A stretch of DNA of 8,168 nt, taken from contig JACZIY010000051.1 in NCBI GenBank assembly GCA_014860845.1, positions 1 to 8,168 on the forward strand. Direction: 5' to 3'. The notes under the pieces were generated by a model. The model saw only the letters and a list, made by a program, of their open reading frames with translations, did no database searches and had not been told where the DNA came from. A program made the translations under genes and the position numbers. This stretch comes from Anaerolineaceae bacterium. GTDB taxonomy: Bacteria > Chloroflexota > Anaerolineae > Anaerolineales > Anaerolineaceae. Shown here one piece after another: positions 1 through 6,612 of the stretch. Every line of letters begins with the position of its first letter. Positions within the stretch are counted from its first letter, which is position 1.

Positions 1-204
1 ATTGAGAATGTTTATCGTACTGAATTTGAAGGGAAGGGATATGCCTGTGGATTGGGTGCGGTCATGATCAGTATGGCAGTCAGTAAGATGCTTGGGGCGG
101 ATAAAATTGAAATCCTGCATCACTCAACATCCGGCAACCAAACGGGAGATTTTTCTTCAGTTGTTGGTTATGGTGCTGGAGTTTTTGTCAAATCTAGTTC
201 TTAA
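1..204 (+). CDS. amrB: MEMO1 / AmmeMemoRadiSam system protein B family, C-terminal end (partial)
   Basis: This is the last 67 codons of a gene whose start lies left of the window; the frame is open from base 1 to the TAA at 202-204. The visible protein has the typical MEMO-family C-terminus: a CGLGA segment (Cys codon 46-48), then SKMLGADKIEILHH, then STSGNQTGDFSSVVGYGAG. In the family this end packs into a LigB-like extradiol-dioxygenase fold, and the Cys appears to match the metal-site Cys of human MEMO1 (an alignment from memory). The bacterial role is not settled; members often sit near AMMECR1 and radical-SAM genes, and those partners cannot be seen here. The stop is only 15 bases before priA, so the two are probably co-transcribed. 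The family call is fairly secure. The precise subfamily, and therefore the symbol, is less so because two thirds or more of the protein is missing. Confidence 0.8.
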   Translation: MENVYRTEFEGKGYACGLGAVMISMAVSKMLGADKIEILHHSTSGNQTGDFSSVVGYGAGVFVKSSS

Positions 205-210
205 AGGTGG
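205..210 (+). promoter_or_regulatory. Ribosome-binding site of priA
   Basis: AGGTGG lies 9 bases before the ATG at 220 and 15 bases before a second in-frame ATG at 226. The spacing favours the first ATG as the priA start. The site begins directly after the stop codon of the upstream MEMO-family gene, which fits an operon with no promoter between the two. Confidence 0.6.
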
Positions 211-219
211 CATTCCTTA

Positions 220-2709
220 ATGCAAATGTATGTACAGGTAATTGTCAATGTTCCTGGAATTGAAGGTACTTTTGATTATCATGTTCCTGAGGAATTTCAA
301 AACGAACTTGAGGTAGGAGCATTGGTCTTGGTTCCGTTTGGAAGACAAATTGCACAGGGAATCATCCAGGCTTTCGTTACAACACCACAGGTACCTAAAA
401 CCAGACCGATCGACAGTGTCTTAGACCCACATGCGGTAATCAACCCAGCTCAGCAGAAATTAGCTGAATGGTTGGCAAGGGAGACAATCTCACCCTTATC
501 TGCTTGTTATAAACTGATTTTGCCATCTGGCTTAAGCCAACAGGTGGACAGTTTGTATGAATTAGTTCAAAAAACACCGGAAATACCCTTATCACCTCTT
601 CAAAGAAGAATTGTTGGACACCTCAAGGAAAAAGGAGCATCGCGAGGCGCTCAATTGAACCGGGCTTTTACGAGAGTAAATTGGAAAGCAGCTATCCGTC
701 GCTTAATTCAATTAGGGATCGTTCAATCACAAACTTACCTTGCCCCTCCTCGCGTTCAGGCGAAAATGGTGCGCACCATTCATCTGAATATCCGACAAGA
801 AGATATTGATCTTCGTTTGAGTGAAATTAGCAGAAAAGGGACGGCATTTGACCGTCGAAGAGAAGTTTTACATTTATTGTCAAACCAGCCTGATGGAATC
901 GAAACGTCCATGGTAACAATGGCAACAGGTGCTACTTCTGTGGATCTCAATAAATTAGCAGACGCGGGCATCATTTATTTCGGTGAGATCGAATCAATAC
1001 GAGACCCACTTGAACATTATGAAAAAATATCGCATGATCCTCCAATTTTGACACAAGACCAGCAACAAAACTGGTCAATATTGAAGGATATGCTCGATCA
1101 GCAAGATTTTCACAAACCTGTCTTGATTCATGGTGTTACTGGATCTGGTAAAACCGAATTATATTTGCGAATGGTAAAAGCTGTTTTGGAACTATCAAAA
1201 ACAGCCATTGTAATGGTTCCGGAAATCAGTCTTACCCCTCAAACTGTAAAACGATTTCAAGCTCGGTTTGGCGGTAAAGTTGGGATTATCCACTCGCAAA
1301 TTTCAGAAGGAGCCAGGTTTGATACATGGCGTCGGATACGAAAAGGAGAACTCAAGGTTATCGTAGGACCCAGATCTGCATTGTTTTCTCCCCTTGAAAA
1401 TCTTGGATTAATAATTGTCGATGAAGCACATGACGATTCTTATTTTCAGGATGATATTTCACCCAGATACAATGCGATACAGGCAGCAGAAGTTTATGCC
1501 AAATTAAATCACGCAATGATCGTTTATGGAAGTGCGACTCCCAGTGTCGAAATGATGTATAAAGCAAATCAACAGAAATGGCCAATTTTGAGAATGCCCT
1601 TGAGGATATTCGCTCACACAGAAGCAGTTAAGTCAGAGTTACGATCAGGTAACGATCTTTCCCAACAGCATTTATCAGCATTGCCTTTGCCTGAGGTTAG
1701 CATCATTGATATGCGACGTGAACTCAAACAGGGCAATCGGTCCATTTTTAGCCGAGATTTACACGAACGCATCCAAAAAACGCTGGACGCAGGACATCAA
1801 GCGATTTTATTCCTTAATCGTCGAGGTTCAGCAACATATGTATTTTGCCGTAATTGTGGTTATCGATTATCATGTCCCCGCTGTGATATTCCGCTTACTT
1901 TTCATGCGGATCAAAACCACTTATTGTGCCATCATTGTGGTTATACTCGTCAATTGCCAAATACCTGCCCACAATGTAAAAGTAATCAAATTCGCCAATT
2001 TGGCATCGGAACAGAACGGGTTGAGCAAGAAGTCAGCAAACAATTTCCTGCAGCAAGGGTGATCCGGATGGATTCAGGGATCTCAAAACAAAAGGGCATT
2101 CACGAAGTGCTCTTAAGAAAATTCGCTGACCGCAAAGCGGATATCCTGGTTGGGACGCAGATGTTAGCAAAAGGAATCGACTTTCCATTTGTCACGCTGG
2201 TTGGTGTTATTCTGGCAGATGTTGGATTGTCAATGCCCGATTTCAGAGCAGCGGAAAGAACTTTCCAATTATTAACGCAGGTTGCTGGGAGGGCAGGAAG
2301 AAGCCCACTGGGGGGAAATGTTATCTTCCAAACCTATCAGCCGGAAGAGTATCCTATCAGAATGGCTGCTAAACATGATTTTAGTTCGTTTTACGAACAT
2401 GAACTTGGATATCGATCAAAGCTTGGTTATCCACCATTTTCACGATTGATTCGGCTGGAATTTCGCCACAGGGATGAGAACGAAGCAAAATTAATGGCTC
2501 AATCCATGGCTGAAAAAATTACTTTTTGGATTAAAGAAGGGAATTACAGACAGACCGATATCATAGGTCCAGTGCCATGTTTTTTCCCAAAACTGAATGC
2601 TATTTACCGGTGGCAGATCATCTTACGGGGTCCTCGACCGATCGAAGTATTGGTAAATAGAGAATTGGGAGAAACAATTGTCACGGTTGATCCAGTCTCT
2701 TTGTTATAA
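220..2709 (+). CDS. priA: Primosomal protein N' (replication restart helicase PriA)
   Basis: PriA is a superfamily 2 3'-to-5' DNA helicase that recognises stalled or repaired replication forks in the cytoplasm and starts reloading of the replicative helicase. The 829-residue protein has an N-terminal 3'-DNA-end binding region (about 1-105) and winged-helix-like DNA-binding sequence. The helicase core follows: P-loop GVTGSGKT 305-312, PEISLTPQ 334-341, Walker B/motif II IIVDEAH 398-404, and GSATPS 437-442. Eight cysteines (543, 546, 552, 555, 570, 573, 583, 586) form the two zinc-binding clusters. GTQMLAKGIDFP 645-656, QVAGRAGR 687-694 and a C-terminal domain with LGYPPFSRL 735-743 complete it. 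No expected motif is missing. E. coli PriA has 732 residues with its P-loop Lys at 230; here that Lys is 311, so most of the extra length precedes the helicase core. It is the last gene of its unit and ends 7 bases before a strong hairpin. Confidence 0.98.
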   Translation: MQMYVQVIVNVPGIEGTFDYHVPEEFQNELEVGALVLVPFGRQIAQGIIQAFVTTPQVPKTRPIDSVLDPHAVINPAQQKLAEWLARETISPLSACYKLILPSGLSQQVDSLYELVQKTPEIPLSPLQRRIVGHLKEKGASRGAQLNRAFTRVNWKAAIRRLIQLGIVQSQTYLAPPRVQAKMVRTIHLNIRQEDIDLRLSEISRKGTAFDRRREVLHLLSNQPDGIETSMVTMATGATSVDLNKLADAGIIYFGEIESIRDPLEHYEKISHDPPILTQDQQQNWSILKDMLDQQDFHKPVLIHGVTGSGKTELYLRMVKAVLELSKTAIVMVPEISLTPQTVKRFQARFGGKVGIIHSQISEGARFDTWRRIRKGELKVIVGPRSALFSPLENLGLIIVDEAHDDSYFQDDISPRYNAIQAAEVYAKLNHAMIVYGSATPSVEMMYKANQQKWPILRMPLRIFAHTEAVKSELRSGNDLSQQHLSALPLPEVSIIDMRRELKQGNRSIFSRDLHERIQKTLDAGHQAILFLNRRGSATYVFCRNCGYRLSCPRCDIPLTFHADQNHLLCHHCGYTRQLPNTCPQCKSNQIRQFGIGTERVEQEVSKQFPAARVIRMDSGISKQKGIHEVLLRKFADRKADILVGTQMLAKGIDFPFVTLVGVILADVGLSMPDFRAAERTFQLLTQVAGRAGRSPLGGNVIFQTYQPEEYPIRMAAKHDFSSFYEHELGYRSKLGYPPFSRLIRLEFRHRDENEAKLMAQSMAEKITFWIKEGNYRQTDIIGPVPCFFPKLNAIYRWQIILRGPRPIEVLVNRELGETIVTVDPVSLL

Positions 2710-2716
2710 AAAAATA

Positions 2717-2755
2717 AAAACGCGTTCCTTTTGATTTTCATAAGGAACGCGTTTT
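2717..2755. terminator. Bidirectional intrinsic terminator between convergent priA and M23 genes
   Basis: A perfect 14-bp inverted repeat (arms 2717-2730 and 2742-2755, core ACGCGTTCCTT/AAGGAACGCGT) encloses an 11-base loop. On the plus strand the right arm ends in TTTT followed by ATT. On the minus strand the stem is followed by TTTTTATTTTTTT, a much better U-tract. It therefore should stop transcripts of both priA (stop at 2709) and the M23 peptidase gene (stop at 2773), and should work best for the latter. These 63 bases are the only gap between the two convergent genes. Confidence 0.93.
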
Positions 2756-2772
2756 ATTAACTTTAGAAAATT

Positions 2773-3855
2773 TTACGGAAGAATATAATGGGGGTTTAAG
2801 AAACCGCCCATAAATCTGACTTCAAAATGCAGATGCGGGCCAGTGGAATTTCCGGTGCTTCCAGCGGCTCCAATTACAGATCCTTGATAAACACTGGATC
2901 CACAGCGGACATTAATAGCACTCAAATGGGCATACAATGTCTGGTAACCATTGCCATGATCGATCATGATCATATTTCCATAGCCGCCACTTATGCCACC
3001 AGCATACACAACCACACCACTATCGGATGCATAAACATTATCTCCGGTCATCGCTCCGATATCAATCGCAAGGTGACCGGACCAATAATCATTGCCTGAG
3101 ATGAATTGATTATTGGCAGGCCAGATGAAAGTGCCGGTGCCATAAGCACCACCAGCTGAAGTGTCACAAGCACCAGGAATGCTGCTATTGACCCCAGCGG
3201 GACCTCTCGGAATCGTGGGAACAACCCATTGTTGGAATTCCCTTTGACCACCCGGGATCATGACATACGTACCTGGTGTGATTACCGGATCGGTTCGATC
3301 AATTTTATTCGGTGTCCAGTCCAATACCGCATCTATATCGACCTTGAATTGTCCGGCTACTGATTCTAATGTATCCCCTTTTTGCCATTCATAATAAACA
3401 CCATTGGTTGGTGGAATCCGCAACTCGCTACCAACAGAAATCATGTGGGGATCATCATTCATCGTGTCCTTATTCGCCCATAAAATTGTTTCTGGTGTCA
3501 AGTTGAAAAATGTAGCAATACCAAACACTGAATCACCTGATTCGATCATATAGGTCGTCGCTTCGGTCCTTGCTCTGGTCGGAATAATCGTAACAGGATT
3601 CGCATACCGAATTACAGCATAATCTTCATCTACCGATTCAAAATTAGGAAGTGAAGCAGGCGCAGAATCAGATGTACTCGCTGAAACATTACCCTTATCC
3701 GGTGTCCATGCTGTCTGGCTCGGTTTGAAAAATTGTATTGCAACGAAAACTAAGAGGGCTATCATCAGCGATGCCAGCCCCCAAAATATAATCGATATTA
3801 TTTTATTAGTGTTGGTGTGTTGATTGGTATTTTCTTGTTTTTTACCTAAATTCAC
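2773..3855 (-). CDS. Membrane-anchored LysM-domain M23 family metallopeptidase
   Basis: This is a probable peptidoglycan endopeptidase acting outside the cytoplasmic membrane. Of 360 residues, 1-18 are polar and cytoplasmic, about 19-43 form one membrane segment (signal anchor without an obvious cleavage or lipobox site), and 44-80 are a Ser/Ala/Thr-rich linker. Two LysM modules follow, about 101-147 (TYMIESGDSVFGIA) and 153-201 (YYEWQKGDTLESVA). The C-terminal M23 domain has the zinc motif HxxxD (H261, D265), a conserved His at 310 (LYAHLSA) and HLHFE at 341-345. All catalytic and zinc residues are present, so it should be active. The start is GTG at 3855-3853, overlapping the rho stop as GTGA. 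The next internal Met (31) would cut into the membrane segment, so the GTG is the sensible start. It is co-transcribed and probably translationally coupled with rho. LysM plus M23 suggests wall binding and cleavage; the substrate bond is inferred from the family. Confidence 0.93.
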   Translation of the reverse strand: MNLGKKQENTNQHTNTNKIISIIFWGLASLMIALLVFVAIQFFKPSQTAWTPDKGNVSASTSDSAPASLPNFESVDEDYAVIRYANPVTIIPTRARTEATTYMIESGDSVFGIATFFNLTPETILWANKDTMNDDPHMISVGSELRIPPTNGVYYEWQKGDTLESVAGQFKVDIDAVLDWTPNKIDRTDPVITPGTYVMIPGGQREFQQWVVPTIPRGPAGVNSSIPGACDTSAGGAYGTGTFIWPANNQFISGNDYWSGHLAIDIGAMTGDNVYASDSGVVVYAGGISGGYGNMIMIDHGNGYQTLYAHLSAINVRCGSSVYQGSVIGAAGSTGNSTGPHLHFEVRFMGGFLNPHYILP

Positions 3856-5135
3856 ATAGCCTCCGTTAGACTCTCCAAGAATTCTACATTATTTTTCGTT
3901 TTTGACAAGCGTTGTAGAATAGCTTCGGAGGCTACGGATATATCCATTCCTGCTCCTTGAGGGGGATTCGAGATCATTTGTAAGTACATGCGACGCATTA
4001 CCCAGACTCTTTGAAGGACATCCGGGCTCATTAAAAGATCTTCGCGTCTGGTCGAAGATTTTTCGATGTCAATTGCCGGGAATATCCGGCGTTCCTGCAA
4101 TCGCCTGGAAAGATGTAATTCCATATTTCCAGTACCTTTGAATTCTTCATAAACAACGTCATCCAGTCGAGATCCGGTATCAACCAGTGCAGTTGCGATG
4201 ATGGTGAGTGAACCTCCTTCTTCAATATTACGAGCCGCACCATAAAAACGTTTAGGTGGATACAATGCTGAAGGATCCATTCCACCAGAAAGTGTTCTTC
4301 CGGAGGGGGTTACTGACATATTATATGCTCGGGCAAGCCGGGTGAGTGAATCCATCAAAATCACTACATCTTTTCCTAACTCTACCAATCTTTTTGCACG
4401 GCTTAATGCAATCTCAGATGTTCTGACATGGGCTGTGACCGGTTCATCAAATGTGGATGCGACCACTTCGGCATCTACCGAGCGGTCCATATCCGTAACT
4501 TCTTCCGGTCTCTCTCCAATGAGCACCAGGGTCACATAGGTACCTGGGTTATTGGCAGTAATCGCATTACATAATTCTTTGATGATGGTCGTCTTTCCTG
4601 CCTTCGGGGGTGAAACAATCATGGCACGCTGGCCACGTCCGATGGGTGCAATCATATCGATAAGACGGGTCGATAAAACTTTAGGGTTTGTTTCCAGATC
4701 GAAACGTTGATCGGGAAAAATTGGGGTTAAGGAATCAAAATACTGCCGTTCTCTTGCACTTTCGGCTTCTAAACCGTTAATAAAATCAACTTTAACGATA
4801 CCAAAATGACGTTCGGATTCGCGTGGTGGGCGTGCGTATCCGATCACAAGATCTCCACTCCTCAGATTATATCTTCGAATTTGAGCCTGTGAAACATAGA
4901 CATCATCTTTTCCAAGTTTGTAGTTTTGTCTTAGAAAACCGATTCCTTCCGGCATAACTTCCAGGATACCACCGCGAACTTCTTCGCCCTCTTCGTTGGC
5001 TTCAGTGGAATGTTGAGCAATTCGTACAATCAAATTTTCTCTTTTGAGTCGGGTTGAATTAATAATATTTAATTCTTTTGCGATTTTTCTTAATTCAGCC
5101 AGAGAACTTTTTTCGAGATCAGGTACATTAATCAT
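3852..5135 (-). CDS. rho: Transcription termination factor Rho
   Basis: Rho is a hexameric RNA-dependent ATPase and helicase that loads on C-rich, G-poor nascent RNA and stops RNA polymerase. The 427-residue protein (E. coli 419) has a Rho N-terminal helical domain (about 4-42), a cold-shock-like RNA-binding domain (about 54-120; GFLRQ, DVYVSQAQIRRYNLRSGD) and a RecA-type ATPase. ATPase elements are P-loop SPPKAGKTT 175-183, catalytic Glu in GERPEEVTDM (E208), Walker B VVILMDS 257-263, Q-loop region PSGRTLSGGMD 277-287, GTGNMELHLSRR 334-345 and Arg finger in SSTRRED (R363). Numbering runs three behind E. coli through the core. No long acidic or disordered insert is present, unlike some actinobacterial Rho proteins. 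The ATG at 5135-5133 has AAGGA six bases upstream. A dedicated promoter and about 150 bases of leader lie upstream, and the M23 gene overlaps its stop by four bases. Confidence 0.98.
   Translation of the reverse strand: MINVPDLEKSSLAELRKIAKELNIINSTRLKRENLIVRIAQHSTEANEEGEEVRGGILEVMPEGIGFLRQNYKLGKDDVYVSQAQIRRYNLRSGDLVIGYARPPRESERHFGIVKVDFINGLEAESARERQYFDSLTPIFPDQRFDLETNPKVLSTRLIDMIAPIGRGQRAMIVSPPKAGKTTIIKELCNAITANNPGTYVTLVLIGERPEEVTDMDRSVDAEVVASTFDEPVTAHVRTSEIALSRAKRLVELGKDVVILMDSLTRLARAYNMSVTPSGRTLSGGMDPSALYPPKRFYGAARNIEEGGSLTIIATALVDTGSRLDDVVYEEFKGTGNMELHLSRRLQERRIFPAIDIEKSSTRREDLLMSPDVLQRVWVMRRMYLQMISNPPQGAGMDISVASEAILQRLSKTKNNVEFLESLTEAM
3860..3864 (-). promoter_or_regulatory. Ribosome-binding site for the GTG start of the M23 gene
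   Basis: On the minus strand GGAGG lies inside the last codons of rho, four bases before the GTG at 3855-3853. It is a strong Shine-Dalgarno match at rather short spacing and supports the GTG start. Because the start overlaps the rho stop (GTGA), a ribosome finishing rho could reinitiate here. Confidence 0.7.
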
Positions 5136-5287
5136 AGGGAGTCCTTTTAAAAAGGTAATATTTTAATATTATTGGTATTGTTTTAAGCAAATAGTCTTCG
5201 TGCAGGGATATCCTTCAAGAAGTGCACAAGAATTAAAAAGTGGATTGTTTTTTTGGGAAGAGAAAATCTATCTTTTTCTTTCTGAAT
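5136..5287 (-). promoter_or_regulatory. Predicted rho 5' leader (possible autoregulatory region)
   Basis: If transcription starts about 7 bases after the predicted -10 box, the rho mRNA has a leader of roughly 150 bases. In the RNA sense it contains a 40-base stretch with no G and ten C (5267 down to 5228), and a weak hairpin with GTGCA/TGCAC arms (5227-5223 and 5204-5200). Two abutting palindromes (5171-5156 and 5155-5143) run into the ribosome-binding site AAGGA (5146-5142). There is no SD-preceded leader ORF and no ATG. E. coli rho is known to be controlled by Rho-dependent attenuation in its leader; a similar role here is inference. Confidence 0.4.
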
Positions 5288-5293
5288 AAAAAA

Positions 5294-5322
5294 ATTATAT
5301 CATGTGAAAATTTAACAAGCAA
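5294..5322 (-). promoter_or_regulatory. Sigma70-type promoter for rho (extended -10)
   Basis: On the minus strand there is a -35-like TTGCTT (5322-5317), a 17-base spacer and a perfect -10 TATAAT (5299-5294). A TG precedes the -10 with one base between, which is the extended -10 arrangement. Spacing and consensus are excellent for a housekeeping promoter, and the site lies in intergenic DNA about 160 bases before the rho start. It implies that rho and the M23 gene can be transcribed independently of the ABC genes. Confidence 0.75.
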
Positions 5323-5378
5323 GTAAATCGATGGTAAAACATGCTACAAAATAACCAATACCTAATGTTACTTTTTTT
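5323..5378. other. 3' flank of the ABC permease gene; no strong terminator
   Basis: This AT-rich stretch lies between the last ABC gene and the rho promoter. On the minus strand an 8-pair stem including a G-U pair (AAAGTAAC with GTTATTTT, 11-base loop) sits just after the permease stop, but it is AT-rich and no T-tract follows the stem. Some read-through from the ABC operon into rho is therefore possible. I see no other gene or repeat in it. Confidence 0.35.
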
Positions 5379-6611
5379 CTATAATTTTCCAAGCATTGCA
5401 TCAATAAAAAATTTAATTTTGAATTCCTTCCCGGATAATAAATATTGAGCCCTGAAAAACCCGGATACCGAACGAACAATCCAATAGGCTGAAAATAAAA
5501 GCAAAATGATCGCAAGAAGTATTTGCCAGATTGGAACAGTTCCTGCTGATAATCTTGTCATCATGGATACTGGAGATGTAAAAGGAAAGAGACTTAAAAT
5601 TACTGCTAATGTCCCATTCGGATCATCGATGATAGGCGCTAACAGAACCAGGGGGATTACCATTGGAATTACTAAAATGGTTGTTGCCTGGGATGCCTCT
5701 TTTATATTGGATACTAACGCGCCAACACCTGCCATTAAACTTGCGTACAAAATGAAACCCAGAATAAAGAAAATAATACCCCAAATCAAAATGGACGTTG
5801 GTAATTGAAATTCCTGAGGTAATGCGAAACTTCTTCCACTCAATCGGAGGATAAAAAGACCAGTTCCACTCCAGACAACGGTTTGAAGTAATCCAACCAA
5901 TCCTAAGGCAATAATTTTTCCGCTTAATAATTGCATTGGTGTAATTGATGTCAGTAATATCTCGATCACTCGATTGGATTTTTCATTGGTAATACTATTT
6001 AACATCATGCTTGAACTACCTAAAATCACAATATAAAACAGGAATGTAACGATATAGGGTAGAAAGAATGTCAATTGATTTTCTGGGTCACGCTGGGGTT
6101 CCGGGGTTAATAACTCAGATTTAAATTTAGGAACTGTGTTCACCAGGTTCAAGATTTCTCGATTTTCTGACAATAATGCAGAATTGATCAACGTCTCAAC
6201 CAGGTAGTTGTCATTGCCAGCACTCAGAGGATTGAAATCAGGCCGATAGACGACGATCTCACCGTTTTGCACATAATCTATTGGGATGAGATATAAAGCT
6301 TTGATAGTGCCTGAATCTAAGTCGAGGTCCGCGGTTTCCCGATTAGTGTACAACTTGATTTGATCCTGTAGTTCATCAGGGACTTCGATAATATATTTGG
6401 TTTCATCCAATAACCCTATTGATAAAATTTCCTCCTCTGAGGTAGTCAATTTAGAAATTATGCTGGAAATACCAGAGCTTTGGTTCCTGTTTCCAATGAC
6501 AAGCGTAAAAATTAATCCAATCAACGGAAGTAGAAGTAAAGTCAGGATAAAGGATTTTCTTTTTATTGTTGTAAGTAATTCATTTTTTAGTACGATTAAT
6601 GTCTTTTTCAT
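5379..6611 (-). CDS. ABC-2 / NatB-like transporter permease (second of pair)
   Basis: This is an integral membrane subunit of an ABC exporter, 410 residues. A basic N-terminus (KNELLTTIKRKS) leads into membrane segment 1 (about 21-40). A large extracytoplasmic domain (about 41-178) follows, then a C-terminal membrane block with hydrophobic segments near 180-204, 229-256, 272-298, 307-327 and 360-380. The cytoplasmic signature NEKSNRVIEILLTSITPMQ (209-227) is the conserved NatB/ABC-2 segment thought to contact the ATPase, and LSLFPFTSPVS (339-349) is a second family motif. The ATG at 6611-6609 follows the stop of the preceding permease by one base, with AAAGG seven bases before it. Its resemblance to the neighbouring permease in both signature segments suggests an old duplication and a heterodimeric channel. 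The substrate is unknown; NatB homologues export Na+ or are linked to antibiotic, peptide or lipid export. It is the last gene of the ABC operon. Confidence 0.9.
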   Translation of the reverse strand: MKKTLIVLKNELLTTIKRKSFILTLLLLPLIGLIFTLVIGNRNQSSGISSIISKLTTSEEEILSIGLLDETKYIIEVPDELQDQIKLYTNRETADLDLDSGTIKALYLIPIDYVQNGEIVVYRPDFNPLSAGNDNYLVETLINSALLSENREILNLVNTVPKFKSELLTPEPQRDPENQLTFFLPYIVTFLFYIVILGSSSMMLNSITNEKSNRVIEILLTSITPMQLLSGKIIALGLVGLLQTVVWSGTGLFILRLSGRSFALPQEFQLPTSILIWGIIFFILGFILYASLMAGVGALVSNIKEASQATTILVIPMVIPLVLLAPIIDDPNGTLAVILSLFPFTSPVSMMTRLSAGTVPIWQILLAIILLLFSAYWIVRSVSGFFRAQYLLSGKEFKIKFFIDAMLGKL

Positions 6612-6612
6612 T

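Noticed and set aside
1358..1585. 75-codon minus-strand open frame antisense to priA
   Set aside because: It lies wholly within the helicase core coding sequence and has no family features; it is a shadow of the conserved frame.
1706..2062. 118-codon plus-strand open frame inside priA
   Set aside because: It is a shifted reading of the zinc-cluster region of priA, whose own frame has all motifs. It has no ribosome-binding site and no recognisable protein.
2827..3251. Open frames overlapping the M23 domain on both strands (2827-3099 plus, 3048-3251 minus)
   Set aside because: The M23 frame carries complete zinc motifs. The others are low-complexity or shadow readings without start signals.
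4031..4539. Open frames overlapping rho (4031-4285 minus, 4342-4539 plus)
   Set aside because: rho is intact and highly conserved here; the other frames have no support.
5183..5227. 14-codon leader ORF in the rho leader starting with GTG (VHFLKDIPARRLFA)
   Set aside because: A leader peptide controlling rho was considered, but there is no Shine-Dalgarno sequence before the GTG, and a short open frame in 150 bases is expected by chance. Conservation in relatives would revive it.
5312..5515. 67-codon minus-strand open frame across the end of the second permease and the rho promoter
   Set aside because: It overlaps the permease in another frame and extends into the -35 region. It has no conserved features, so it is more likely chance in AT-rich DNA.
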